Assembly: GCF_018279705.1 (NCBI RefSeq)
Contig: NZ_CP036498.1
Span: 1,195,001-1,259,000 of the forward strand
Reading direction: 5' to 3'
Source of the DNA: Tardiphaga alba
GTDB lineage: Bacteria > Pseudomonadota > Alphaproteobacteria > Rhizobiales > Xanthobacteraceae
DNA length: 64,000 nucleotides
The translations under genes and the position numbers were made by a program. Under the pieces are notes generated by a model. That model did not search any database. It saw nothing but the letters and a program-made list of their open reading frames with translations, and had not been told where the DNA came from. The stretch's first letter is position 1. Each line of letters opens with the position of its first letter. Below, piece by piece: positions 17,193 to 25,104 of this stretch.

Positions 17193-17671
17193 ATCATTGC
17201 GCCGCCAGGTACCATCTTCACTCGGAAAAATCCGAAAGATGTACTAAGTGCTGAAGACTCCGTAAGCCCACACTGGTCTCGACGATGTTTGGCACGTGCC
17301 TTTGGCAGTCGAACAGTGGGATAGGGTTTCACGACACCAACTTGAACGTTGTGAAGATCGTCGCAAGTCGAATGACAATGTAGGCCGGGTTCATGGCCGT
17401 GAAATTCGAGACGAGCAACCACCGTATATGAATCGCCGCGTCGATATGACAACCACGCCAAGAAACCATTCTTCGATGGCTCAAAGGCGGTCAAAAGACG
17501 ACATTCTACTCCATCGATTTCCAGAATATCGACTCGCCAAGTCCATCGCACGCCTAGCTGAAAACTTCGTGTACGAGATAAAGGGAAGGCAGTCCGGGAC
17601 ATCTTCCCGGTCTTCCAATCTCCAGCTTTGACCATGACCTTAGGTCGTAATATGAGTTCGCGCGCTCGCAT
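17189..17671 (-). CDS. Uncharacterised protein, partner of the DUF1828-like gene
   Basis: 160 residues, not recognised. Strand-rich by appearance; a central basic/aromatic stretch (FQLGVRWTWRVDILEIDG) is followed by 'HEPGLHCHSTCDDLH', with clustered His and Cys that could bind metal or form an active site. No signal peptide or membrane segment. Several internal Met codons exist (e.g. residue 13), so the start is uncertain. It precedes and overlaps the DUF1828-like gene by 4 bases, is AT-rich like it, and its promoter lies in the 17672-17854 gap shared with the divergent ParD-like gene. Confidence 0.6.
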   Translation of the reverse strand: MRARELILRPKVMVKAGDWKTGKMSRTAFPLSRTRSFQLGVRWTWRVDILEIDGVECRLLTAFEPSKNGFLAWLSYRRGDSYTVVARLEFHGHEPGLHCHSTCDDLHNVQVGVVKPYPTVRLPKARAKHRRDQCGLTESSALSTSFGFFRVKMVPGGAMI

Positions 17672-17794
17672 GGCGCGTATGGTGTCTTAAGTTCCATCGA
17701 AGTGTAAATATAGAACAAAATATGAACATTGTCGATGGTGGTGAGCGTCATCGTGTCGTGCGCTGCGTCATGTACTGCCGTCCCTAACATGCTC

Positions 17795-17823
17795 TTGGCA
17801 CATCCACAGCTAAGCAATATACG
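17795..17823 (+). promoter_or_regulatory. Candidate promoter of the ParD-like/map operon
   Basis: TTGGCA at 17795-17800, a 17-base spacer, then TATACG at 17818-17823, 32 bases before the ATG at 17855. Between promoter and gene lies an AT-rich near-palindrome (ATATA...TATAT) that could be an operator for the antitoxin. Judged by eye against the sigma-70 consensus. Confidence 0.4.
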
Positions 17824-17854
17824 ATTCATATATAAACCATATAGGGACCTCCCC

Positions 17855-18067
17855 ATGGGCATCGTAAGCATCGACGACGAGCTGCACGAGCAGCTTCGCA
17901 AAGCCACCAAAGTCTCCTGCCGGTCGATCAATGCGCAGGCGGCTTACTGGATCAAGATCGGGATGCTCTGCGAGGCCAATCCGGCGCTGAGCTTCACCGA
18001 AATCCTTGCCCGCGAAATGAGCGCTGCCGGCGTGGAGACGCCTTCGCTCGCTGCGAGCGCGGCATGA
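17855..18067 (+). CDS. ParD-like antitoxin
   Basis: 70 residues, ATG at 17855. 'MGIVSIDDELHEQLRKATKV' followed by 'SCRSINAQAAYWIKIGMLCE' is the ribbon-helix-helix pattern of the ParD-like family (antitoxin-type transcription factors). 'NPALSFTEILAREM' continues the conserved tail. Its stop overlaps the ATG of a type I methionine aminopeptidase gene (ATGA), so no RelE/ParE toxin follows. This ParD-like plus MAP arrangement recurs in proteobacteria as I remember it. It probably autoregulates the pair. Confidence 0.75.
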   Translation: MGIVSIDDELHEQLRKATKVSCRSINAQAAYWIKIGMLCEANPALSFTEILAREMSAAGVETPSLAASAA

Positions 18068-18825
18068 CAAAGACGTCGCAGGAGCTGGCGCTGATGGCGG
18101 AGTCCGGCCGGCTGCTGGCCTCGGTCTTCGCGCTGCTGGATCGCACAAAACTGGTCGGCCGCTCGACGCTCGAGATCAACGACATGGTCGAGCGCTTCAT
18201 CACCGAGGACCTTGCCGCGCGGCCGGCGAGCAAGGGGCAGTATGGCTTTGAATTCGTGCTGAACTCATCGATCAACGAGGTGGTCTGCCACGGCATCCCC
18301 TCCAGCGCCGATGTGCTGAAGGATGGCGACATCGTCAATTTCGACATCACGCTGGAGAAGAACGGCTATATCGCCGATAGCAGCAAGACCTATCTGGTCG
18401 GCGAGGTGAACACGGCGGCGAAGCGTCTGGTCGCGGCCACCTATGAGGCCATGTGGCAGGGCATTCGCGCGGTGCGGCCGGGCGCGCGGCTCGGCGATAT
18501 CGGCTTTGCCATCGAGCGCCATGCCAAGCGATCAGGCTATTCGGTGGTGCGCGATTATTGCGGCCATGGCATCGGTCGCGAGATGCATGAAGCGCCGCAG
18601 GTGATGCATTTTGGCAAGCCGAATACAGGGCTCGTGCTGCGCGAGGGGATGGTATTCACCATCGAGCCGATGCTCAATCGCGGCCGCGCCAAGGTGCGGA
18701 CGGAGGATGACGGCTGGACAGTGGTGACCGATGATGGCTCGCTGTCGGCGCAGTTCGAGCACACGGTGGCCGTGACGGCGAAGGGCGTGAAGGTGTTGAC
18801 GCTGCGGCCGGATGAGAAGCGGTAG
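18064..18825 (+). CDS. map: Type I methionine aminopeptidase, ParD-linked copy
   Basis: 253 residues, type I MAP length. Removes the initiator Met from nascent proteins. The dinuclear metal ligands can be placed: Asp in 'DIVNFDITLEKNG' and 'YIADSSKTYLVG', His in 'GHGIGREMHEAPQV', Glu in 'FTIEPML' and 'QFEHTVAV'; the substrate-pocket His in 'VVCHGIP' is present. The coupled ParD-like gene suggests this is an accessory copy rather than the housekeeping gene, which would have to be sought outside the window. It could be a toxin-like partner or simply regulated by the RHH protein; both are inference. Confidence 0.9.
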   Translation: MTKTSQELALMAESGRLLASVFALLDRTKLVGRSTLEINDMVERFITEDLAARPASKGQYGFEFVLNSSINEVVCHGIPSSADVLKDGDIVNFDITLEKNGYIADSSKTYLVGEVNTAAKRLVAATYEAMWQGIRAVRPGARLGDIGFAIERHAKRSGYSVVRDYCGHGIGREMHEAPQVMHFGKPNTGLVLREGMVFTIEPMLNRGRAKVRTEDDGWTVVTDDGSLSAQFEHTVAVTAKGVKVLTLRPDEKR

Positions 18826-18836
18826 CGCTGCCCTCG

Positions 18837-19262
18837 TCAATCTTCCGCAATGAACCGCAACGTCCCTGCCATCCGCTGCGGCTTGCCCGTATCATTCGGA
18901 TGATTGACGCCGTCATTTACCGGCATTTCGGCGAAATCGAACGGGCTCACGCCTTCGAGGCATGCGACGTTCACGGCATAGGATGTCTGGTCGGAACGCC
19001 GCTGGTGATGGGTGTAGACGCCGCAGCGTGCGCAGAAGAAGTGTTCGGCGACCTTGGTGTTGAAGCGATAGCTCGTCAGCATATCCGCGCCCTGCAGCAC
19101 CGTGACGCCGCCGGGGGCCGTCATCACCATGACGGCGCCACGCATGCGGCACATGGAGCAGGTGCAACGGCGAACGGAGCTGAAGCCATCATGGAGCGCG
19201 GCCTCGAAGCGGACGGCGCCGCAATGGCATTGGCCGGCATGCATTTTCAAAGGATCGACCAT
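18837..19262 (-). CDS. GFA (glutathione-dependent formaldehyde-activating-like) family protein
   Basis: 141 residues. Zinc-binding cysteines of the GFA fold: 'GQCHCGAVRFEA', 'CTCSMCRMRGA' and 'HFFCARCGVYTHH'. ATG at 19260-19262 follows an AGGAGACAGGGG stretch; an internal Met at residue 7 is the alternative. The founding member was proposed to join glutathione and formaldehyde, but most family members have no tested activity. Stop lies 11 bases from the convergent map stop. A single gene with no obvious partner. Confidence 0.85.
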   Translation of the reverse strand: MVDPLKMHAGQCHCGAVRFEAALHDGFSSVRRCTCSMCRMRGAVMVMTAPGGVTVLQGADMLTSYRFNTKVAEHFFCARCGVYTHHQRRSDQTSYAVNVACLEGVSPFDFAEMPVNDGVNHPNDTGKPQRMAGTLRFIAED

Positions 19263-19353
19263 CTGCCCCTGTCTCCTGTCCGGATCGCTGCGACCGCTTT
19301 ATGTGGCCGCGTTCGCCGACAGAAGAAAGATGAAATCGATGTGGCCGCGGCGA

Positions 19354-19467
19354 TCAGATATCGCGGGCCAGCTCATCCGGGCGACGCTGTTGCGGAGCGC
19401 CGAGCACGGCGATGCAGAGGCCGAGAAAAACCAGGCCGATGATCTCGAAGATAAAGTTTTCAAACAT
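19354..19467 (-). CDS. Possible small membrane protein (37 residues)
   Basis: An open frame from ATG (19465-19467) to TGA (19354-19356) reading MFENFIFEIIGLVFLGLCIA and then a polar tail 'PQQRRPDELARDI'. The first 24 residues form one hydrophobic helix, which is unlikely by chance and typical of single-pass micro-proteins. A hairpin with arms CGCCCC/GGGGCG (19472-19492) sits directly upstream, and the Shine-Dalgarno is weak (GGGG). Too short for standard gene callers. Confidence 0.4.
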   Translation of the reverse strand: MFENFIFEIIGLVFLGLCIAVLGAPQQRRPDELARDI

Positions 19468-19589
19468 GATACGCCCCGTTCACTATGGGGCGAGGATGCG
19501 GAGTTCACGCTTAAGCGTTTCTTAATGCGCGTTTACATCTGGAAACACAGTTAATCCGCGAGGGAACCTGTGAGGGGCTGCGTGGCGCG

Positions 19590-19835
19590 TCAGCGCGTCC
19601 GCGTATGCGGCGACCGCGGCATCGGGATCTCGGCTTTCAGCGCGGCTTCGCCTGCTGGCGTGATGCAGTAGCGCATGCCGCCCTGCAATTCGATCCAGCC
19701 CTTGGCGGCCATCTTCGAAATCGTCTTCGGTCCGGCCGGCATCAGATTGGGTGCGGGCAGGCCGGGCGTGGCGCGCAGCTTCTGGAGGGCGGCGCGTTCG
19801 ACATAATGGGGGAGATGACTGGCGCGGCTCGGCAT
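19590..19835 (-). CDS. Small uncharacterised protein, winged-helix-like
   Basis: 81 residues. The segment 'TISKMAAKGWIELQGGMRYC' followed by 'ITPAGEAALKAEIP' resembles the recognition helix and wing of winged-helix proteins ('l..Gli...g.ryriT..G...l'). No further domain. Conserved-looking but not assigned; a DNA-binding role is inference. Its 5' side faces a 344-base gene-free stretch. Confidence 0.55.
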   Translation of the reverse strand: MPSRASHLPHYVERAALQKLRATPGLPAPNLMPAGPKTISKMAAKGWIELQGGMRYCITPAGEAALKAEIPMPRSPHTRTR

Positions 19836-20179
19836 GGCGGACTCATCGACTGGACGAGGGGAGCGGAGCGTCCTTGTGGGTGGAGTTACGCAAACGCTTC
19901 AGCCCGGTTTCAGTTTCATCCTGCCTCCCAAAAATTTGCAGCAAATTAATGGGTATTTTTCCAGAGGGCCTAAATCCTCAGGAGGCAGGTTCGTGAGTTC
20001 GTGTTTGGAGATGTCGTGAAGCCGGATCGGATGTAGCGCAGGGGCATTCCGCTATCGCGCGGCCGGACGTGACGTTAGCCGGCGTTGCGGATCGTGACCC
20101 GCGCCAGGCATGTACCGCCAGGTAGGAAGTCTCCCTCCCCGAAGCGCAGCTCCGCTGCGTCAGGAGAGGGGAAAACGGA
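19836..20179. other. Gene-free stretch with a long-armed inverted repeat
   Basis: 344 bases. Contains CCTGCCTCC (19920-19928) and GGAGGCAGG (19981-19989), a perfect 9-base inverted repeat 52 bases apart around an AT-rich core, and a short palindromic element at 20131-20171. No coding potential seen on either strand. Confidence 0.45.
20131..20171. repeat. Short palindromic repeat (CTCCCTCCCC type)
   Basis: CTCCCTCCCC against GGAGAGGGGA with GCGCAGCTCCGCTGCG at the centre, 41 bases, directly after the stop of the DsbA-like gene (minus strand), where it may serve as a transcript end. Confidence 0.6.
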
Positions 20180-20836
20180 TCAGCTCTTCAGGAGCGGCGT
20201 GATCTTCTTCGAGAATTCCTCGAAGGTCTGCTCGCCGCGCAGCATTTCGCCATTGATGAAGAAGGTCGGGGTCGAATTGACCTTGAGCACCTCGTTGGCG
20301 AATTTCTGGTCGGCAGCGATCTTGTCGAGCAACGCCTGATCCTTGAGGCAGGCCTCGACGGCCTGCTGGCTGAGGCCAGCCTGCTTGCCGATGCGGGTCA
20401 GCGTCTCGGCGGTATTCTTCATCACCCATTCCTGCTGCTGCTTGAACAGCATGTCGACCACGGCGAAATACTTGCCGCTGTCGTCCTTGGCGATGCAGCG
20501 CGCCAGCATCGAGCCGGCAGCAGCCTTGATGTCGAGCGGGAATTCGCGGAACACGAAGCGGATCTTGCCGGTGTCGATGAACTCGGCCTTGATCTTCGGG
20601 AACACGTTCTCGGTGAAGTTGGCGCAGTGGCCACAGGTCATCGAGGCGTATTCGGTGACGGTGACGGCGGCGTCCTTCGGGCCGAGCGACATGTCCGGCA
20701 GCGAGACCGGCTTGGCGACATCGGCGGCGCTCTGGGCGAACGCCTCGGAAACCAGCCGCAGCGGCGACAGGCCGATGGCAGCAGCGGCACCGGTCAGAGC
20801 GAGGGCAGCGGTGAAATCACGGCGCGAGATGATCAA
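20180..20836 (-). CDS. DsbA-family thiol:disulfide protein, Tat-type signal
   Basis: 218 residues. 'SRRDFTAALALTGAAAAIGL' at the N-terminus carries a twin-arginine motif and hydrophobic core, so export through Tat is likely. The thioredoxin-fold active site is CGHC ('ASMTCGHCANFTENVFPKIK') and the cis-Pro loop is 'VNSTPTFFING'. This is the DsbA/BdbD-like periplasmic group (thioredoxin_4), which oxidises or isomerises cysteines of exported proteins. Upstream on the same strand lies the DUF721 gene, 106 bases away. Confidence 0.9.
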   Translation of the reverse strand: MIISRRDFTAALALTGAAAAIGLSPLRLVSEAFAQSAADVAKPVSLPDMSLGPKDAAVTVTEYASMTCGHCANFTENVFPKIKAEFIDTGKIRFVFREFPLDIKAAAGSMLARCIAKDDSGKYFAVVDMLFKQQQEWVMKNTAETLTRIGKQAGLSQQAVEACLKDQALLDKIAADQKFANEVLKVNSTPTFFINGEMLRGEQTFEEFSKKITPLLKS

Positions 20837-20942
20837 GGGAGTGCTCCAGAGCGGCGCAGGGCGCCGGGAAAGTGGTTCGCTTCGCTAACTTGAAACGCAA
20901 AATGTGGCAAGCGGATGCCGGAACCGGCCCGGCGGGAATGTC

Positions 20943-21419
20943 TCAACTTCGCTTGATCGCGACGCTCAGACGCGCCAGTGCCTCACGCAAAGCCTGGTCC
21001 TCGACGTCCGGCAGCGTTTCGGCGGCCTTGGCGATGGCTGCGGGATCGACCGGCTTGATGCTGCGCTGCTTCGGGCGGGACAGCGGCGCCTGCCGCAACG
21101 CGATCTTGCCAACTGCATTCCAGCCGAAGAAGCGGTTCACCTGCTCAAGGATCGTGTCGGACATGTGCTGGATTTCCAGCGCCATCGGTCCCTCGACGCG
21201 CAGGATCAACGTGGCCGGTTCCTGTGGCTGGCCATCCACGGGCCGCGGCCACTGGATCTTCAGCGGTTCGGAGAAATGCGCCACCCGCTGCCCGGCAATC
21301 TCGGCCCAGCGGGTCACGAGCTCGCGCGAGGCAAAGCCTTGCTTCTTATAGGCATCCGCAAACACCCCGCCCAGCAGGGCGGAGAGTGGCTTGGCGGAGA
21401 TGGGGCCGGGCTTGTTCAT
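20943..21419 (-). CDS. DUF721 / DciA-like protein
   Basis: 158 residues. 'LVTRWAEIAGQRVAHFSEPLK' followed by 'ATLILRVEGPMALEIQHMSD' is the DUF721 core. In many bacteria DUF721 proteins (DciA) are needed to load the replicative helicase DnaB when DnaC/DnaI is absent; whether this member does so is inference by family. The order with dsbA and mutY is the one I recall for alphaproteobacteria. A HigBA-like module has inserted between this gene and mutY. Confidence 0.82.
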   Translation of the reverse strand: MNKPGPISAKPLSALLGGVFADAYKKQGFASRELVTRWAEIAGQRVAHFSEPLKIQWPRPVDGQPQEPATLILRVEGPMALEIQHMSDTILEQVNRFFGWNAVGKIALRQAPLSRPKQRSIKPVDPAAIAKAAETLPDVEDQALREALARLSVAIKRS

Positions 21420-21460
21420 ACGACGAGCATAACACTCAAGACGAGGCGGCGCAGCAGAGC

Positions 21461-21781
21461 TTAAGCAGCGCGCGGCCGTATGGCTTTCAGATCGTCGTCT
21501 ATCTCGCGACGGCGCTGCATCAGGTCGTAATCCGTCTGCAGTCCAAGAAAAAAGCCCTCCGATATCCCAAAATAACGGGCGAGCCGCAGATCTGTGTCAG
21601 CAGTTACATCCCGTTTGCCGAGCACCACCTCGTTGATACGCCGGGGTGGAACATGGACGGCGCGCGCCAGCGCATTTTGGCTAAGACCCATTGGCTTCAG
21701 AAATTCTTCCAAAAGGATTTCACCGGGGTGCGGGTTTGGCAGCAGCGTTGATCTAGCCGTGGTAGTCGACGATTTCGACAT
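21461..21781 (-). CDS. higA: HigA-type antitoxin (XRE helix-turn-helix)
   Basis: 106 residues from the ATG at 21779-21781, preceded by GGGAGGAG inside the toxin gene. 'LPNPHPGEILLEEFLKPMGL' and 'SQNALARAVHVPPRRINEVV' give the classic HigA/VapI N-terminus and helix-turn-helix, then 'TADTDLRLARYFGISEGFFL'. It overlaps the end of the toxin gene by 29 bases, so the toxin comes first: the reversed order characteristic of HigBA. It should repress the shared promoter. Confidence 0.88.
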   Translation of the reverse strand: MSKSSTTTARSTLLPNPHPGEILLEEFLKPMGLSQNALARAVHVPPRRINEVVLGKRDVTADTDLRLARYFGISEGFFLGLQTDYDLMQRRREIDDDLKAIRPRAA

Positions 21782-22037
21782 CGCTTGCTCCTCCCTCATC
21801 CCAAACAAAACAGATGCGCCACTGATCATTGATCCGGATCGAATGCTGACCCTGTCGGTCTGCTTTCAGCGCTTCAAGCCGGTTGCCGGGCGGCACCCGT
21901 AAATCGTTCAAGTGCCTGGCCTGATTGAGCAGACGAAGTTTACGCAGCGCCACAGCTTGAATGTCCGGCGGAAGCTTTCGGCTCCGTCGGCCCGACCAGA
22001 TCAACGCCGTCTCGGCGTTCGAAAAACTCTGGATCAC
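21753..22037 (-). CDS. higB: HigB-type toxin (RelE superfamily ribonuclease)
   Basis: 94 residues, GTG start at 22035-22037. 'MIQSFSNAETALIWSGRRSR' followed by 'KLRLLNQARHLNDLRVPPGN' and 'QHSIRINDQWRICFVWDEGG' matches the HigB family closely; 'VEIVDYHG' is the family's C-terminus. HigB cleaves mRNA on the translating ribosome. Transcribed before higA from a short promoter region that contains a small palindrome. Confidence 0.88.
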   Translation of the reverse strand: MIQSFSNAETALIWSGRRSRKLPPDIQAVALRKLRLLNQARHLNDLRVPPGNRLEALKADRQGQHSIRINDQWRICFVWDEGGASDVEIVDYHG

Positions 22038-22039
22038 TA

Positions 22040-22054
22040 TAACGTACCGCGTTA
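22040..22054. promoter_or_regulatory. Candidate HigA operator
   Basis: TAACG-TACCG-CGTTA, a perfect 5-base inverted repeat with a 5-base centre, beginning 3 bases upstream of the higB start. HigA repressors bind short palindromes at their own promoter. It also lies 74 bases before the divergent mutY start. Confidence 0.45.
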
Positions 22055-22127
22055 CGGCGGCAAGGTCGCCGGGATACCGGTCGTATTGCAGGCTTTTCTT
22101 CGATCGAATCCAATCTTAAAATGCAGC

Positions 22128-23216
22128 GTGCCCGTCTCGCCAGCCGTAAAAATCAGACCGAAATCCCCCGCCGCCGATCGTCCGGCGCAGATTCTGGCCT
22201 GGTACGACCGTCATCGTCGTCGCCTGCCATGGCGCGCGCTGCCCGGCGAGAGCGTCGATCCCTACCGGGTCTGGCTGTCGGAGATCATGCTGCAGCAGAC
22301 CACGGTGCAGGCGGTCGGGCCGTATTTCACAAAATTCCTGGCGCGCTGGCCGACGGTCAGCGATCTCGGCCGGGCGTCGCAGGACGATGTGCTGCGGATG
22401 TGGGCCGGGCTGGGGTACTATTCGCGGGCCCGCAATCTGCATGCCTGCGCGGTGGCGGTGCTGACCGATCACGGCGGCATCTTCCCGGATACCGAGGAAG
22501 GTTTGCGGTCACTGCCGGGCATCGGACCCTATACGGCGGCGGCCATCGCGGCGATTGCTTTTGCGCGCCAATGCATGCCGGTGGATGGCAATATCGAGCG
22601 CGTGACATCGCGGCTTTATGCGGTGGAAGAGCCGCTGCCGAAATCGAAGCCGGAGATCGTGGCCCTGGCCGCGACGCTGCTCGGCCCCGCACGCGCCGGC
22701 GATAGCGCCCAGGCGCTGATGGATCTGGGCTCAAGCATCTGCACCCCAAAGAAGCCTGCTTGCTCGCTATGCCCGATCAATGACGACTGTGCGGCGCAAG
22801 TTCGCGGCGATCAGGAAACATTCCCCCGCAAGATGCCGAAAAAGGCCGGAACACTCCGGCGTGGCGCGGCCTTCGTCGTGACGCGGGGCGATGAACTCCT
22901 GGTGCGCACGCGGGCGGAGAAAGGATTGCTCGGCGGCATGACCGAGGTGCCGCAGTCGGAATGGTTGGCGGGGCATGAGGAAGCGGCCGCGCTGGAGCAG
23001 GCGCCGACGCTGAAGAAATCAACGCCGTGGCATCGCAAAGTGGGCGTCGTCACCCATGTCTTCACGCATTTTCCGCTGGAGCTCGTCGTTTATACGGCGA
23101 GCGTCCCGGCCCGCATCCGCGCTCCCGAAGGCATGCGCTGGGTCCCGATTGCAACGCTCGACGACGAAGCGTTGCCGAATGTCATGCGCAAGGTGATTGC
23201 GCACGGACTTGGCTGA
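22128..23216 (+). CDS. mutY: Adenine DNA glycosylase MutY
   Basis: 362 residues from GTG 22128, the start that leaves a normal-length N-terminus (MPVSPAVKIRPKSPAADRPA); the frame is open further upstream, so the start is uncertain. MutY removes adenine mispaired with 8-oxoguanine. Catalytic Glu in 'WLSEIMLQQTTVQ', helix-hairpin-helix 'LPGIGPYTAAAIAAIAF', catalytic Asp in 'PVDGNIERV', and the [4Fe-4S] cysteines C-x6-C-x2-C-x5-C in 'CTPKKPACSLCPINDDC'. The C-terminal NUDIX-like domain (8-oxoG recognition) spans about residues 235-360. Its stop abuts the convergent GGDEF gene. Confidence 0.93.
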   Translation: MPVSPAVKIRPKSPAADRPAQILAWYDRHRRRLPWRALPGESVDPYRVWLSEIMLQQTTVQAVGPYFTKFLARWPTVSDLGRASQDDVLRMWAGLGYYSRARNLHACAVAVLTDHGGIFPDTEEGLRSLPGIGPYTAAAIAAIAFARQCMPVDGNIERVTSRLYAVEEPLPKSKPEIVALAATLLGPARAGDSAQALMDLGSSICTPKKPACSLCPINDDCAAQVRGDQETFPRKMPKKAGTLRRGAAFVVTRGDELLVRTRAEKGLLGGMTEVPQSEWLAGHEEAAALEQAPTLKKSTPWHRKVGVVTHVFTHFPLELVVYTASVPARIRAPEGMRWVPIATLDDEALPNVMRKVIAHGLG

Positions 23217-24965
23217 TCAGGCGGCCCGAATGCCGCGGTCTTCGCTTGCGGGCATGAAGAAGCAGCGATTGCGGCCGGTGTTCTTCGCGACGTAGAGGCC
23301 CTGATCCGCGCGCTCGATCATGTCCTGTACGTCACGGTCGCCGTCGGCGATCAAGGCGATACCGACCGACACGGTCGCTGACAGGCGCGTTTCGCCCTCG
23401 CCGATGATGGCAAGTTCGACTGCGCGGCGAATACGCTCACCGAGCGCCTGCGCCGTCTGCTCGTCGGCTTCGCGCAGCAATACGACGAACTCCTCGCCGC
23501 CGAAACGCGCCGCGCGATCGGTGCTCTTGATGTTGTTGGAGATGATTTCGGCAATCGTCTTGATGGCGATGTCGCCGATATGATGGCCGTGGGTGTCATT
23601 GATCTTCTTGAAATGATCGATATCGATCATCAGGGTCGCGATGTTGCGCCTGTATCGCAGCGCAAATTCCACTGCGTCATTCGCTGCGGCCAGGAACGAG
23701 CGGCGGTTCATCAACTCGGTCAGATAATCGGTATCTGCGAGGCGCCGCAGCTTCGAGAGGTCGTCCTTGAATTGCAGGGCATTCTCGGTGGCGCGCAACT
23801 CGGCTTCCTTGGTGCGCTCTTCGGCAAAGCCGATGCGACGCAGAAGCGAACGAAGCGCCTGGGTCAATTGCACCACTTCCAAAGATCCGCGCTGGCGCGG
23901 CAGCATGCTCGGGCCCGACGCGCGGCCGATGCGATCCGCTTCCAGGGTGATCGCATGAATCGGATGAGAAATGCGCCGTGCGATCAGGAAGGCGAGGGCA
24001 ATGCCCAATACGCCGATGCCGGCGCCGATCAGAAGAATGTTCTTGGCCGATTCTGCTGCTGCGGATAGCGCAACGGCGGTTGGCTGGCTTGCGGTGACGA
24101 TCCAGTTCAAGCCTTGATACTCGCGATGGCCGCGACCGACCACATAGGCGATCAGCTTGTTCTGCTCGCCGACTTTTTCGGTAAACGCACCGGACCGGGT
24201 TTCCAGCATGGTGGCCAGGCGCTCGCCCGCATAGCGCGTCGAGTTCATGCCGGCACCGACCAGAACCTTGCCTGATTTCGACATCACCATCAGCGTGGTG
24301 TCGGCATCCTCGTCGGTGGCCTCCGTGCGCGCAATGATGTTCTGCGCCCACTGCCAGTCGAGATGGGCGCCGAGCACGCCGAGCAGAGTGCCTTCGGCAT
24401 CGCGAACGGGAAGTGCGATATCGACGAAACGGTGTGGCTCGCCGTCAGCCCGCTTCGCCAGAAGCGACGACAGCAATGCGGCTTCATGGACGTCGCCGAC
24501 GATCACGTCGTGAAGCCCGGTCCTGAACCATGGACGCTGAGCCACCGATGCGCCTTCCAGCATGCCGCCCGTGGCTGCCACGACGGTGCCGTCGGGCTTG
24601 GCGAAGCCGATCCAGGCAAAATCGCTGTATGAGCTCTGCAACTGTTCGAGCGCCTTCCGCAGCGATGGGCGGTCGCCCTGCCACAACCCGCGCAAAGGCT
24701 CGAGTTTGGAGAACAGATGCACTTCCTGCTGGCGGATCGCCATGTAACGATCCAGGCGCTCGGCCGTAATCGACGCGACCGCGGCGAGGCGCGTGTTCAC
24801 GAGTTCGGATGTGTTGCGGTAGCTGACGAGTGCGGCGCCTGCAGCCAGCGCCCCGACAAGAACGACGATCATCGCCGCGAATGCGATGGTGATATGCGCA
24901 CGTACCGTCAGGCGGTCCTCGACGGCACGAGAGCTGTCAGCAAGTTTGTGGATCAGAGTGCGCAT
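23217..24965 (-). CDS. Membrane diguanylate cyclase (dCache-HAMP-GGDEF)
   Basis: 582 residues from ATG 24963-24965; a GTG 13 codons upstream is the alternative. TM1 about 24-52 (IAFAAMIVVLVGALAAGAAL), an extracytoplasmic dCache-like sensor domain about 55-300 ('SYSDFAWIGFAKPDGTVVAA', 'LPVRDAEGTLLGVLGAHLDW'), TM2 about 310-330, HAMP about 332-385, then GGDEF about 415-575 with the intact active site RFGGEEF. Makes cyclic di-GMP in response to a periplasmic ligand, possibly an amino acid or organic acid as for many dCache sensors. No EAL domain. The I-site RxxD is not obvious. Ends adjacent to mutY with no gap. Confidence 0.9.
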   Translation of the reverse strand: MRTLIHKLADSSRAVEDRLTVRAHITIAFAAMIVVLVGALAAGAALVSYRNTSELVNTRLAAVASITAERLDRYMAIRQQEVHLFSKLEPLRGLWQGDRPSLRKALEQLQSSYSDFAWIGFAKPDGTVVAATGGMLEGASVAQRPWFRTGLHDVIVGDVHEAALLSSLLAKRADGEPHRFVDIALPVRDAEGTLLGVLGAHLDWQWAQNIIARTEATDEDADTTLMVMSKSGKVLVGAGMNSTRYAGERLATMLETRSGAFTEKVGEQNKLIAYVVGRGHREYQGLNWIVTASQPTAVALSAAAESAKNILLIGAGIGVLGIALAFLIARRISHPIHAITLEADRIGRASGPSMLPRQRGSLEVVQLTQALRSLLRRIGFAEERTKEAELRATENALQFKDDLSKLRRLADTDYLTELMNRRSFLAAANDAVEFALRYRRNIATLMIDIDHFKKINDTHGHHIGDIAIKTIAEIISNNIKSTDRAARFGGEEFVVLLREADEQTAQALGERIRRAVELAIIGEGETRLSATVSVGIALIADGDRDVQDMIERADQGLYVAKNTGRNRCFFMPASEDRGIRAA

Positions 24966-25104
24966 CGGCAGGCCTTGGAAGAGCGAATGTTCGCTTCCTG
25001 ACACACGCCAATTGCCAATCCCTAACGGTACACATCTGCCTTGGGATCATGTTGAATCCCGCATGAATCGAGACGGTTGAATGCGCGTTAACGCGCGAGT
25101 TCCG

